Below, in pieces: positions 1 through 8,557 of a DNA stretch of 55,740 nucleotides. Source of the stretch: CAYRJD01 sp964424585. Its GTDB lineage: Bacteria > Actinomycetota > Acidimicrobiia > Acidimicrobiales > Poriferisodalaceae. The position numbers and the translations under genes were made by a program. The DNA is taken from positions 1 to 55,740 of the forward strand of contig CAYRJD010000015.1 in the NCBI GenBank assembly GCA_964424585.1, given 5' to 3'. The stretch's first letter is position 1; every line of letters starts with the position of its first letter. Under the pieces are notes generated by a model that saw only the letters and a list, made by a program, of their open reading frames with translations, did no database searches and had not been told where the DNA came from.

Positions 1-3000
1 ATCGACTCCAGCGGGAGCATCTCGCGACAAGGAGATCGTGCCTTGCTTATGAGCTACCCTCCCGAGGGCAGCTTCGACGACGCTGACACATACTGCGAAT
101 ACGACGTCATATGGCCTGAAATACCTGGACTCATCAAGCCCACAAACCCGTCGTTCAAGTTTACGCGCGCCAGCATGGAGATCGTTGAGGGTTCGAGCCG
201 AGGCAGCTACTCTGGTCCTACCTACTACCCTGACAATCTCGCTCGTGCGATACAGCTGCACACCACTAACGGTGTGCCAGCGGGCACCCCGTTTTTGGTG
301 ACTATCTCGCCACAGGCTGGCTCGGTTCCGGGGTGTGATGCCAACCCGGACGGCCCAGAGACAGCAAAGACCTATCAAATGTTGTCAAACAATCCGTGGA
401 TCGCCAAAGTGTTCAACATCACTCACAGCGGACGACATTTGGTGAAACGCCCCGCTGGCGCCTCGGTCGATTGTGCCTATGACGTGATGTTTGCGCCTGA
501 CGAAGAGGGGCCCACCGACAGCTACATCCTCGATAGCAGCTATGGCGATCGACGCACCGTGCTGGGCAACATCCCCCGAACACTCTACAGCATATTCAGC
601 TACGACAAGCGAGGCGTCGCACGAGAGCGTTACACCGTCAATCCTAACCCCAGCACGTTCTTTGACGCGATGGTTGAAGTGTCGGTGAGCCATAATGTGA
701 CGGCAAACACAACGTTCGGAGTAGCTGTGGTGCCCACGACAGGTTCGCCCGATGGCTGCTCTGAGCACCCCGACTTATCGGTGACCGTTATGGCGGGCAG
801 CAACGCTGCCAGTTTGCCGGTGACCCAGCTGCTGCATCAAAGCTCTGGTGCGACGCAGACGTGCAGCTACGTGGTGACGTTTGACCCCAACGAAGACGGC
901 GGAACTGCGTACCAGTTCGACCCGAGATACGACGCACCGGTGACGGAGATTTCAGGCGCTACGGGCGCGGCGATGGTCGCCCGCCAGCGCTACACCGCCG
1001 ACACGTTTTTCGACGGCGAGGTAACCGTCAGCACGGCGCAGAACGTGACAGCAGACACCGCGTTTGAAGTGGGAGTAGCTCCTGCGTCTGACGCGCCGAT
1101 GGGTTGCAGTGACGCGGTGCCCGATGTTTCGGTGACGTTGACCGCGGGCACTACTTCGGCGACGGCGACGGTGCCCACCTTGGTGCGACGGACAGCAGGC
1201 GCGATGAGCGACTGCGAGTACGTGGCTGACTTTCCCGAACACGAGAGCGGCTACGCGGCGCGCTACGTGAAAGATGCCGCCTTCACCACCGCCAGCACCG
1301 CGATTGCGCCGCCACCGACGTCCAGCGCTGCGCAGGTGCGCTACACGCTGAACCCGACGCCGAGCCCGACGTTTGACGCGACGGTGGAGGTGCTGCTCAC
1401 GGAAGTCGTGTCGGTGGATACGACGTTCACCGCGTCGGTCGTGCCAGCAGCCACGGCGCATGAGGCCTGCGTAGGTGAGCCGAGCCTCACGGTGACGGTG
1501 CCCGCGGAGAGCCAGTCGGCAACGCTGACGGTGTCCAGCTTGCTTGACCTGCCAGCGGGCGAGACCAACCCGTGCGTGTACCAGGTGACGTTTGCGCCCG
1601 ACGTGATCGGCGCAGACGCGCACTGGTTCCCCGATACGTCCTATACGGCGGTCACGACCCTCACGCAAGACGCGGCTGCGGCGTCGCAGCGGTATGAGCC
1701 GCGGGTGTGGCTGTATCCGACGACCGGCCCGAACGCGGCGCGAGTGCTGGTGTGGATCACCGACGACGTGCCCGACACCGTGAGCTTTGAGGCGACCATC
1801 ACCGCAGCCAGCAGGCCGACGGCCTGCCTCATCTACGCCACCAACCAAGTCGCCGCCATCACCTTGACCTTCGACGCGCCCGCGTCGCCGAACGCCCCAG
1901 CGGCGGCGACGTTGGCGAGCGACCAGCAGCTAGTGCGCCGCCCGCAAGGCGCGACGACCGACTGCACCTACACGGTGACCTTCGACGCCGACGAGGTTGG
2001 CCCGACCGCCAACTACGTGCTCGACGCGACGTTCGCCAACATCGACACCTTCATCACGTTTACCAGCCGAGATGCTCAGCACCGCTACACACGCGCAGCG
2101 ACCAGCGAGCACTGGACGATGCAGATGCTGATCGACATCCCGTTCCGTGACGACGACGGCGACGGCGCGAACGACTACGACCCGCAGTTCTCGATCGACG
2201 TCAGCCCGGGTGCCAACTCAGACAGCGCGGGCGGCGCGTGCCCGACCACGACGCTGATGCCGCGGTTGCGAAGCCAGACCGAGGCAGACACGGTCGCGAC
2301 TGCTCGCCTGGTCGGACTTGCGCCTGGTTGTGAGCCGACGCTCGAGTTTCCCGCGGACATCGCGTCGGGCTCTAGCGACATCATGCTGACGCTCGCGACC
2401 ACGCCAGCCGCGCAGGAAGCGCCCACCGCGGCTAGCCCGCGTGCGACGGCGACCTACGTCGATGGTCGCACTTCGTTTCAGCCTGAGGTGACGATCAACC
2501 TGCCTGATCCGGTGCCGACGGAGGCGGTGGGTGCGCAGTTTGTGGTGACGTTCATTCCCACGACGACGAGCCCGACGGGGTGCGCGCCACCTGCCAACCC
2601 CGACGGCGAGAGTTGGAGCGTGACCGCGACCGGTGCGGCGCGCGATGCGGGCCGTCGGGCGACGCTGGTGGGTGTGCCGGCGGGCACGACCGAGGCTTGC
2701 GCGTATCGGATCACCTGGCCGTCGATTGCGGGCCTCGTCACGCCGTCGACGTCGACGTTGACGTTTGCGCCAGACGACGTAGCGGGTTCGACGACGCTCG
2801 CCGTGGCGTATCGGGCGCGCAGCGAACGGGTGCCGTTCACGCCGATGCCGTCGGTGAGTTTGCCGGTGGTGGATTACGACGGCGATGGCGCGCACGATTA
2901 TGCGGGGGCGCGGCTTGTGGTGACGTATGCGCCGAAGTCGGGCGGGCATCGCGGTTGCACGCAGGGCGAGACGGAGGCGATCTACGAGGTGCAGGCCGCG

Positions 3001-4815
3001 CTGGTGAACGGTGCGACGGCGGTCGAGATGGCGGGCGCCGCGCCCAGCTTGACCGACGCGCCGATGGACTCTTCGCACGCGTGTGCGTATGACGTGGCGT
3101 TCAGCTCGACAGCGGCGACGGTTGGCGCGCCGGATGTCGCGTTGTTTGCGCTGGTGGCTGCTGCGTCTGACGACGTTGATGTGTCGGCTGCTGCGAACGA
3201 CGCGCGGGCGACCTATGGCACCGCGAGCCAGGCACACGAAGTTGCGTTCACCGCAGACGTCGGGGCGGCTGCGGCGGGCGCGACCGAGACGTTTACGGTC
3301 ACGGTGTCGGTGGTTGCGCCGGCAGACGCCGACTCCGCGTTTGACGGCTGCACCGGTGTGATGCGCGACGCTGGCACCGGCGCGGTGAGCGCGAGCAGCT
3401 TTGACGTTGTTCTGACTGTGGATGCGGCGGGCACGGCGCGGGGCAGCGCGGACGTGGTCGAGTGGCCCGCTGGTCATGACGCGGCGACCGACCGCTGCGG
3501 CTATGAGGTGGTGTGGCCGTTCACCGAGGACGGCGCGACGACCGTGTATCGGCGCACCGACGAGGCGACGACTTTGCTCGATGCGGCGGTGTTTGCGCAG
3601 GCCAGCCCGACGATGAGCAACGCGTATACGGCTGACGACATCACGTTCGACGCGACGTTGCGGCTGGTGACTACGCCAGAGGTGCCAGCGGGCACCACCT
3701 TCAGTGTTGCCATCGCGCCCGCGAGCGGCGCGCCCAGCGGCTGCAGCATGCCGCAGCCGGTTGCCATCGCCGCGGCGTCTCCGCACGCAGACGGCACGTC
3801 TGACGTGAATGCCACCCAGGCCGTCACGGGGTTGGTTGACATCCCCGGCGGGTCGATTGAGCGATGCACCTACGACGTCGCCTGGATGCCCAACACGGCG
3901 GGTGAGGTGCACTTCGTCGAAGATGAGGGCTACGCGCAGCGCAGCACGACGTTGAGCGCCTCGACCGAAGCAGCCACGACGGCCGCCGCTCGTATGCACC
4001 CCGACCCCAACCAACCGCTTCCTGACGAGCCGCTGGATAACGAGCCGCCCGATGACGACCCGCCCGGCGACGACCCGCCCGACGACGAGCCGTCCGACGG
4101 CGAGCCGCCCGATGACGACCCGCCGGATGACGAGCCGCCGGACAACGAGCCTCCCGACGGCACGATGAACCCATCGAACACCAACCCCTCCACCGGCGGC
4201 ACGTCCGCGGCGGGCAACCAGCCCACCGTAAATCCCGTCACCCCGCCGCGCGCTCCGACTGGCGGTGGCACTTCTCGCCGCACCTCTGGCGGTGGTTCGC
4301 GGGGCGGCAGCTCTGATGGCGGGGCTAGCGGTGGTGTCTCTTCCGGAGCGGGCTCGACCGGCCCGTGGCTCGTTGCCGCGACCAGCCGCGTGCCGGTCGC
4401 GGTCTCGCTTGCGATGCCCGAGCGCGACTTCGCCGTCGGCACCGCCATCGAAATCATGCTCAACGTGCCGGGCACCTGCGGCGAAGACGTCGCCGCGTTC
4501 GGCGGACTGCCTGCCGAGGTCGGCCTCGTCTATGCGCTGACCGCGCAGGCTGGCGCAACGGTCGACGTGTTCGCGGCTGACGCGCTGCTGCTGGCTGGCT
4601 ACGCGCAGCGCGGCAACCAAACCCGCGGTTGTGAGCTGCGCGTCACCCTCATCTCCGCGCCCGATGGCTGCCGCCTCCAATCCGCAGACGTCGACGCGAG
4701 CACCGACGACGTCGGCCGCAGCTATGTCGACGTCACCGGCAGCGCAGACCTCTCCAGCTTCACGCTCAACCCAACCCTCTCTTGTAGCTCGCCAGACGCG
4801 CAGCCGAGCACCTAG
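1..4815 (+). CDS. Giant secreted/surface repeat protein, 5'-truncated by window edge
   Basis: The frame is open from base 1, so the gene begins outside the window; the TTG at 43 lies inside a repeat and is not a credible start. The visible part (about 1604 residues) is about ten degenerate repeats of roughly 110-130 residues. Each looks like a beta-sandwich with one cysteine after a G-C or A-C step and a second in a C-x-Y-x-V-x-F/W strand, a spacing that suggests one disulfide per repeat and hence an extracytoplasmic location. Two repeats open with Asp-rich D-x-D-G-D-G-A motifs (nt ~2149-2180 and ~2875-2900) that resemble calcium-binding loops. A Pro/Asp/Glu-rich linker (nt 4010-4160) and a Gly/Ser-rich linker (nt 4255-4360) precede a different C-terminal domain with four cysteines. 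No LPxTG or other sorting signal is visible. GC content rises from the 5' to the 3' end. An adhesin or surface-layer role is inference; I do not recognise the family. Confidence 0.75.
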   Translation: MDSSGSISRQGDRALLMSYPPEGSFDDADTYCEYDVIWPEIPGLIKPTNPSFKFTRASMEIVEGSSRGSYSGPTYYPDNLARAIQLHTTNGVPAGTPFLVTISPQAGSVPGCDANPDGPETAKTYQMLSNNPWIAKVFNITHSGRHLVKRPAGASVDCAYDVMFAPDEEGPTDSYILDSSYGDRRTVLGNIPRTLYSIFSYDKRGVARERYTVNPNPSTFFDAMVEVSVSHNVTANTTFGVAVVPTTGSPDGCSEHPDLSVTVMAGSNAASLPVTQLLHQSSGATQTCSYVVTFDPNEDGGTAYQFDPRYDAPVTEISGATGAAMVARQRYTADTFFDGEVTVSTAQNVTADTAFEVGVAPASDAPMGCSDAVPDVSVTLTAGTTSATATVPTLVRRTAGAMSDCEYVADFPEHESGYAARYVKDAAFTTASTAIAPPPTSSAAQVRYTLNPTPSPTFDATVEVLLTEVVSVDTTFTASVVPAATAHEACVGEPSLTVTVPAESQSATLTVSSLLDLPAGETNPCVYQVTFAPDVIGADAHWFPDTSYTAVTTLTQDAAAASQRYEPRVWLYPTTGPNAARVLVWITDDVPDTVSFEATITAASRPTACLIYATNQVAAITLTFDAPASPNAPAAATLASDQQLVRRPQGATTDCTYTVTFDADEVGPTANYVLDATFANIDTFITFTSRDAQHRYTRAATSEHWTMQMLIDIPFRDDDGDGANDYDPQFSIDVSPGANSDSAGGACPTTTLMPRLRSQTEADTVATARLVGLAPGCEPTLEFPADIASGSSDIMLTLATTPAAQEAPTAASPRATATYVDGRTSFQPEVTINLPDPVPTEAVGAQFVVTFIPTTTSPTGCAPPANPDGESWSVTATGAARDAGRRATLVGVPAGTTEACAYRITWPSIAGLVTPSTSTLTFAPDDVAGSTTLAVAYRARSERVPFTPMPSVSLPVVDYDGDGAHDYAGARLVVTYAPKSGGHRGCTQGETEAIYEVQAALVNGATAVEMAGAAPSLTDAPMDSSHACAYDVAFSSTAATVGAPDVALFALVAAASDDVDVSAAANDARATYGTASQAHEVAFTADVGAAAAGATETFTVTVSVVAPADADSAFDGCTGVMRDAGTGAVSASSFDVVLTVDAAGTARGSADVVEWPAGHDAATDRCGYEVVWPFTEDGATTVYRRTDEATTLLDAAVFAQASPTMSNAYTADDITFDATLRLVTTPEVPAGTTFSVAIAPASGAPSGCSMPQPVAIAAASPHADGTSDVNATQAVTGLVDIPGGSIERCTYDVAWMPNTAGEVHFVEDEGYAQRSTTLSASTEAATTAAARMHPDPNQPLPDEPLDNEPPDDDPPGDDPPDDEPSDGEPPDDDPPDDEPPDNEPPDGTMNPSNTNPSTGGTSAAGNQPTVNPVTPPRAPTGGGTSRRTSGGGSRGGSSDGGASGGVSSGAGSTGPWLVAATSRVPVAVSLAMPERDFAVGTAIEIMLNVPGTCGEDVAAFGGLPAEVGLVYALTAQAGATVDVFAADALLLAGYAQRGNQTRGCELRVTLISAPDGCRLQSADVDASTDDVGRSYVDVTGSADLSSFTLNPTLSCSSPDAQPST

Positions 4816-4937
4816 CTCGTGCGCGCGGCGCCGATCGAGCCGCGCCGAAAACCCACTTGCATATTCGTGGCGTTCTGTGGATCAATGGCGGTGAGGGCTC
4901 GCACCGGGCGCAGCCCACCAACCACCCAGGAGGTACC

Positions 4938-5603
4938 ATGCCAGTAATGACCGAACAGCCGGACCGCGACGAGGCACCGATACCCGAGCCGCCCGCAGGC
5001 GACCTGCTGCCGACCGCGCGGACGTCGACCGCGTCGCAGACTGACCCGACGTTCGAGCCCGTTGATGAGCGCCGAACCTCTCCGCCGTCTACCAAGAAAG
5101 AAGGCACGGGTAATCGGCCGCTGATTGCCGCGGCCACGGTGGTCACGGCCCTGATTGCCCTCGTCGCGACGTTGCTGGGCGTGTTGTTCATGAACCTCAA
5201 CAGCCAGATTCAGGGGTTGGGGGTCTTGATACAAGAGTCAGAGGAGCGGGTCACAGCCCAGATCCGGGAGACAGAGGAGCGGCTCACCGCGCGCATCGTC
5301 TCGCTGGAAGAGCGTGTGTCGCGCCTCGAGATGGCCATGGCGGAGGTGCTGGTGCGACTGTCGTCGCTTGAGGCAGCGGTGGCGTCGCTCGAAACACGTA
5401 TGTCGTCACTGGAAGAGCGCGTGGCAGCTATTGAACGCTTCTTGCGATCGGAGGGCATCGGGTTCGTAGGCGTGCAGGCTTCGGCCGAGCTTGAGGAACG
5501 CGTGTCGGCAATCGAAAGCTTTCTGCGACCCGAGGGCGGCGGCTTCGTTGGCGCTGAGACGCCGACTGCGCTTGCGACACCGGCGCAGCCTGCGAGCCGG
5601 TAG
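4938..5603 (+). CDS. Single-pass membrane protein with long coiled coil
   Basis: This 221-residue protein has a Pro/Asp/Thr-rich N-terminus, one hydrophobic segment at about residues 58-82, and then a long heptad-rich region (about 90-200) with repeated L/I-E-E-R-V units, including two similar blocks ending in F-L-R-S/P-E-G. It should sit in the membrane with the coiled coil on one side. The ATG at 4938 was chosen because a strong Shine-Dalgarno AGGAGGT lies at 4928-4934. A second in-frame ATG at 4947 is spaced about 13 bases from the same site and is an alternative. It follows the giant repeat gene by 122 bp on the same strand, so the two may be cell-surface partners, but that is only proximity. 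No family recognised. Confidence 0.7.
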   Translation: MPVMTEQPDRDEAPIPEPPAGDLLPTARTSTASQTDPTFEPVDERRTSPPSTKKEGTGNRPLIAAATVVTALIALVATLLGVLFMNLNSQIQGLGVLIQESEERVTAQIRETEERLTARIVSLEERVSRLEMAMAEVLVRLSSLEAAVASLETRMSSLEERVAAIERFLRSEGIGFVGVQASAELEERVSAIESFLRPEGGGFVGAETPTALATPAQPASR

Positions 5604-5684
5604 CGTTCGGTGCCGCTCGGCCCGTTCTCATAGCCAGGCCGCGAACCTCCTAGCTAGCAAGTCGTCTCAAAAGCGAACCGACCT

Positions 5685-7109
5685 ATGTCAGACCTACCCG
5701 ACCGCGCGCTGCTCGAGGGCAAGTCGCGCCAAGAGCTGGTGACCATCGCCATCGCCACCGGCGTGAACGTCACCGCCCGCACCCGCAAAGACCAGATCAT
5801 CGACGCCATCCTCACGGGCGCCGCGCCGCACGACGACGCGCAAGACGAAGGAGCCCAGCCCGACGCCGCCGAGTCCGACGCCGTCGAGTCCGAGGCCACC
5901 GGGTCGTCGCAGCCAACTCGTCGCACCGCCACGCTCGCGGCTCAAGGCTCAGACGTCGAAGACGCCAACCTCCGGCAGCGTCGCCGCGGACCCGCCGACG
6001 CACCGGCGGTCGACCCCGACTCCGACGTTCGCCCGTGCGACGGGCTGCTCGAGCTGCGCGACGAGGGCTACGGCTTCCTCCGCACGCAAGGTCTCATGCC
6101 TTCGCCCGACGACGTCTACGTCGCAGCGCGCCAGGTGCGCCAGTACGGGCTGCGGCGCGGCGACCGCATCACCGGCACCAACCGCCCAGCCGGTCGCAGT
6201 GAGAAAAATCCGGCGCTGCTCAAGCTGTTCACCATCAACGGCACCGACGCCGATGCCGTCGTGGGGCGCCCTTACTTCGACGACCTCACGGCCGTGTATC
6301 CGTCTGAGCCGCTCGCGCCTCGCGCTGGCGGCGCGACGCACCGAACCGTCGGCGGGCAGCACGAAGCGGCGTGGAGTGCGCTCACCGCCGCCATCTTCGG
6401 CGAGCTAGAGGTGTGGTGCGGCCAGCGAGTCGCCGTGGTCGTTCCGTCGGGCGCGCCCCTCGCGGCGAGCCGCGCCCTGCGAGCGATCGCCAGCCACACC
6501 AAGCTCAACCACGCCGACGCGCACGTCATCTTTCTCGCGGTCGACGAGCGTCCGGAAGAAGCCACGGCGACGCAGCGCGCGTTGGGCGACATCGACGAGA
6601 TCATCATCGGCACTGCCGACCGCTCGGTCGAAGAGAACGTCAACGCCGCATCGATGACGCTCGAACGCGCCAAGCGGATGGCAGAGACCGGCACCGACGT
6701 GGTGCTCGCGTTCGACGGCTTGAGCCGGCTGGGTCGGCTGTATGGCCGGCACACCAACGGGCGCAACCAGGGCCCGATGGGGCCGACCGCGGCGGTCGCG
6801 GAGACGAAGCGCTACTTCGCCGCTGCCCGCAACCTCGAGCAAGCTGGCTCGCTGACGATGTTCGCGACGGTCGGTCGGGAGGTCGACTCGCCGTTCGAGG
6901 AGACGCTGCTGCGGGAGGTGCGGTCGCTCGCGAGCGGCGAGCTGCAGTTGGAGCCGTCGGTCAACGAGACTTACGTGTACGGCACCGGCGCAGAAGCCCT
7001 AGAGCCGCTGGTGCTCGACAGCGCCCTCAAGCCGCTCAACCAGCAGATGGTCGACGCCGCCGACGGAACGGCCGACGTCATCGCCAACGGCAACGGTGCG
7101 GGCCAATGA
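5685..7109 (+). CDS. Rho-like termination factor lacking the Walker A motif
   Basis: This protein has the architecture of transcription terminator Rho. It has a Rho N-terminal SAP-like helical domain (residues ~3-47), an Asp/Glu-rich linker, a cold-shock/S1-type RNA-binding domain (~110-185, with the G-F-L-R and D-D-V-Y-V signatures), and a RecA-like domain (~205-430). In the RecA fold the D-E-R-P-E-E catalytic segment is intact (residues 287-292) and Walker B is recognisable (about 340). The P-loop is not: where Rho has P-P-K-A-G-K-T, this protein has P-S-G-A-P-L-A-A-S (254-262), without GK[T/S]. The Q-loop, the R-loop (F-K-G-T-G-N in normal Rho) and the arginine-finger region (normally R-K-I-A-E-x-R-V-F) are also altered, and the usual C-terminal helices are replaced. 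The other two frames do not restore a GKT, so this is not a simple frameshift. Position upstream of rpmE–prfA is the standard actinobacterial rho locus. ATP-driven translocation is unlikely; a regulatory pseudoenzyme is inferred. Confidence 0.85.
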   Translation: MSDLPDRALLEGKSRQELVTIAIATGVNVTARTRKDQIIDAILTGAAPHDDAQDEGAQPDAAESDAVESEATGSSQPTRRTATLAAQGSDVEDANLRQRRRGPADAPAVDPDSDVRPCDGLLELRDEGYGFLRTQGLMPSPDDVYVAARQVRQYGLRRGDRITGTNRPAGRSEKNPALLKLFTINGTDADAVVGRPYFDDLTAVYPSEPLAPRAGGATHRTVGGQHEAAWSALTAAIFGELEVWCGQRVAVVVPSGAPLAASRALRAIASHTKLNHADAHVIFLAVDERPEEATATQRALGDIDEIIIGTADRSVEENVNAASMTLERAKRMAETGTDVVLAFDGLSRLGRLYGRHTNGRNQGPMGPTAAVAETKRYFAAARNLEQAGSLTMFATVGREVDSPFEETLLREVRSLASGELQLEPSVNETYVYGTGAEALEPLVLDSALKPLNQQMVDAADGTADVIANGNGAGQ

Positions 7110-7176
7110 GGGCATCTGGCGTGACGTCGAGCGGCCGGTTGCCATCGGCAGGTCGTTCACGGCAGACTTGCTGGCG

Positions 7177-7434
7177 ATGAAGACCGACATTCACCCCGAA
7201 TACCGACCGGTGGTGTTTCGCGACGCCAGCGCCGACTTCATGTTTTTGACGCAGTCGACCATCGAAACCAAAGACACCATCGTCTACACAGACGGCAACA
7301 CGTACCCGCTGGCGAACGTCGAGCTGTCCAGCGCGAGCCACCCGTTTTTCACCGGCCAGATGAAGATCGTCGACACAGCCGGACGGGTCGAACGCTTCGA
7401 GCGGCGCTACGGCACCCGACGCAAGCGCCGATAG
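7177..7434 (+). CDS. rpmE: 50S ribosomal protein L31, zinc-free (type B)
   Basis: The 85-residue product begins M-K-T-D-I-H-P-E-Y-R and contains S-S-x-S-H-P-F-F-T-G, the signature of bacterial L31, a protein of the large ribosomal subunit at the subunit interface. The CxxC pairs of the zinc-binding type A form are absent, which makes this the type B (C-minus) form. The ATG at 7177 gives the standard N-terminus; an upstream in-frame GTG at 7096 would add 27 atypical residues and overlap the Rho-like gene, so it was not used. Lying between rho and prfA is the usual actinobacterial context. Type B copies are often zinc-responsive paralogues, but no regulator site is visible here. Confidence 0.9.
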   Translation: MKTDIHPEYRPVVFRDASADFMFLTQSTIETKDTIVYTDGNTYPLANVELSSASHPFFTGQMKIVDTAGRVERFERRYGTRRKRR

Positions 7435-7558
7435 TCGCACAGCTCGCCTCCACGCCGCGAAGCTGCGTGCGCTGGCGAGGTCAGCCCTCGCGGCCGGCGC
7501 GGGCGGTTTCGCGCTAACGCAACTTGCCGGCACCGACGTCGGTGCTGCCGGCTGCGGC

Positions 7559-8530
7559 GTGCTCGCCGACGGCAGCCGAGTGGCGGTGTACCTGGCCGAG
7601 CACGAACCAGCGCGCGCGCTCGGCGCGGCGCTCGTAACCCAGCACCGCTACGAAGCCGACCGGTTGCACCTCTTCGCAGCCAGTGACGCCAGCACCCTCG
7701 CGCGCATCGCACAGCACTTCGACGTCGACGTCACGATTTGGGCGATCGACCGAGCCGACGCCGCGGTCGCGCAGCCGGCCGAGCGACCCCGTGAGGTCGC
7801 CCCGCCGCGGGTGCCGCACCTGGTGGCGCTGCTGGAAGACGACCACGTCGAGGTCGTCGTCGAGCACGGGCTGATCACCGCGGAGGTGGCCGGCCTCGAG
7901 GTCGCACGGGTGTGTCAGACGCCGGAGGCGCTGGCGGGCGACGACCCTGCTAGCGCCACCACGGGCGACGCGCCCGACATCTGGCAACTCGCAGTCGGCG
8001 TGGGTGAGGTCGACCAGCAGGCGTTCTCCGTCGTTCACCGCCACGAGGTCGTCACCGACTCGCTGCGGCGGGTGGCGTCGCTGGTGGCTCGGCATCGCTC
8101 GCCTGGCGCCGAGCCGCATCCGCTCAACCGGCTCGCCGCGTCGCGCTGGCTGCGGTCGGTGCTGTGTCGCCGGCCCGAGCTGGTCGGCGCCGCTCGTCTG
8201 GCAGCCGCCGCGCCGCCTGTCGCGCGCACCGGTGTCAAAGACAACGCGCCCGCGGTCGCCTACGGCGTAGCCGATGACGGCAGCCGGCTAGTTGTCGTCG
8301 CGCAGGTCGGCATCGACCTGAACGTCGTGCCGTTTGCCGCCGACGCGCGGCACTTCCTCGACCCCGACGCGCAGCTCCGCATCGTCACTCCCGCGCGCGA
8401 CGGTCACCGCTTGCTCGCCCACATGGCGTCGCTCGTGCGGGGCGCGGCGACGCTCTACGTCGTCGGCGACGACTGGCGCAACCTGCGCCTGCCCGCGGGC
8501 CGCGGTCAGGTCGGCCAGCTTCGTCCGTAA
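7559..8530 (+). CDS. Conserved-context protein of unknown function between rpmE and prfA
   Basis: The 323-residue soluble protein is rich in Ala, Val and Asp, with no signal peptide or obvious membrane segment. It shows alternating hydrophobic strands and ends in a compact domain (L-R-I-V-T-P-A-R-D-G-H and Y-V-V-G-D-D-W), which suggests an alpha/beta fold. I do not recognise the family. The start is uncertain: GTG 7559 is the first conventional start, yet the frame stays open and coding-like back to about 7433, directly after the rpmE stop, without any ATG, GTG or TTG. The true N-terminus may therefore use a rare codon or lie downstream. It is co-directional with rpmE and prfA and probably co-transcribed, so a translation-related role is a guess from context only. 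Confidence 0.65.
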   Translation: MLADGSRVAVYLAEHEPARALGAALVTQHRYEADRLHLFAASDASTLARIAQHFDVDVTIWAIDRADAAVAQPAERPREVAPPRVPHLVALLEDDHVEVVVEHGLITAEVAGLEVARVCQTPEALAGDDPASATTGDAPDIWQLAVGVGEVDQQAFSVVHRHEVVTDSLRRVASLVARHRSPGAEPHPLNRLAASRWLRSVLCRRPELVGAARLAAAAPPVARTGVKDNAPAVAYGVADDGSRLVVVAQVGIDLNVVPFAADARHFLDPDAQLRIVTPARDGHRLLAHMASLVRGAATLYVVGDDWRNLRLPAGRGQVGQLRP

Positions 8531-8557
8531 CTTGAGCTAGCCGGTAGCCTCAGCGAG

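Noticed and set aside
2218..4680. 820-codon minus-strand open frame opposite the giant repeat gene
   Set aside because: The translation is almost entirely Arg, His, Ala and Gly, as expected of an antisense shadow in high-GC coding DNA; the plus strand shows clear repeats.
6421..6480. Frameshift as an explanation for the missing Rho P-loop
   Set aside because: Neither alternative frame contains a GK[T/S] motif and the coding frame is continuous with conserved Rho sequence on both sides.
7096..7176. Upstream GTG start for rpmE
   Set aside because: It would add 27 residues not seen in L31 proteins and overlap the Rho-like gene; ATG 7177 gives the family N-terminus.
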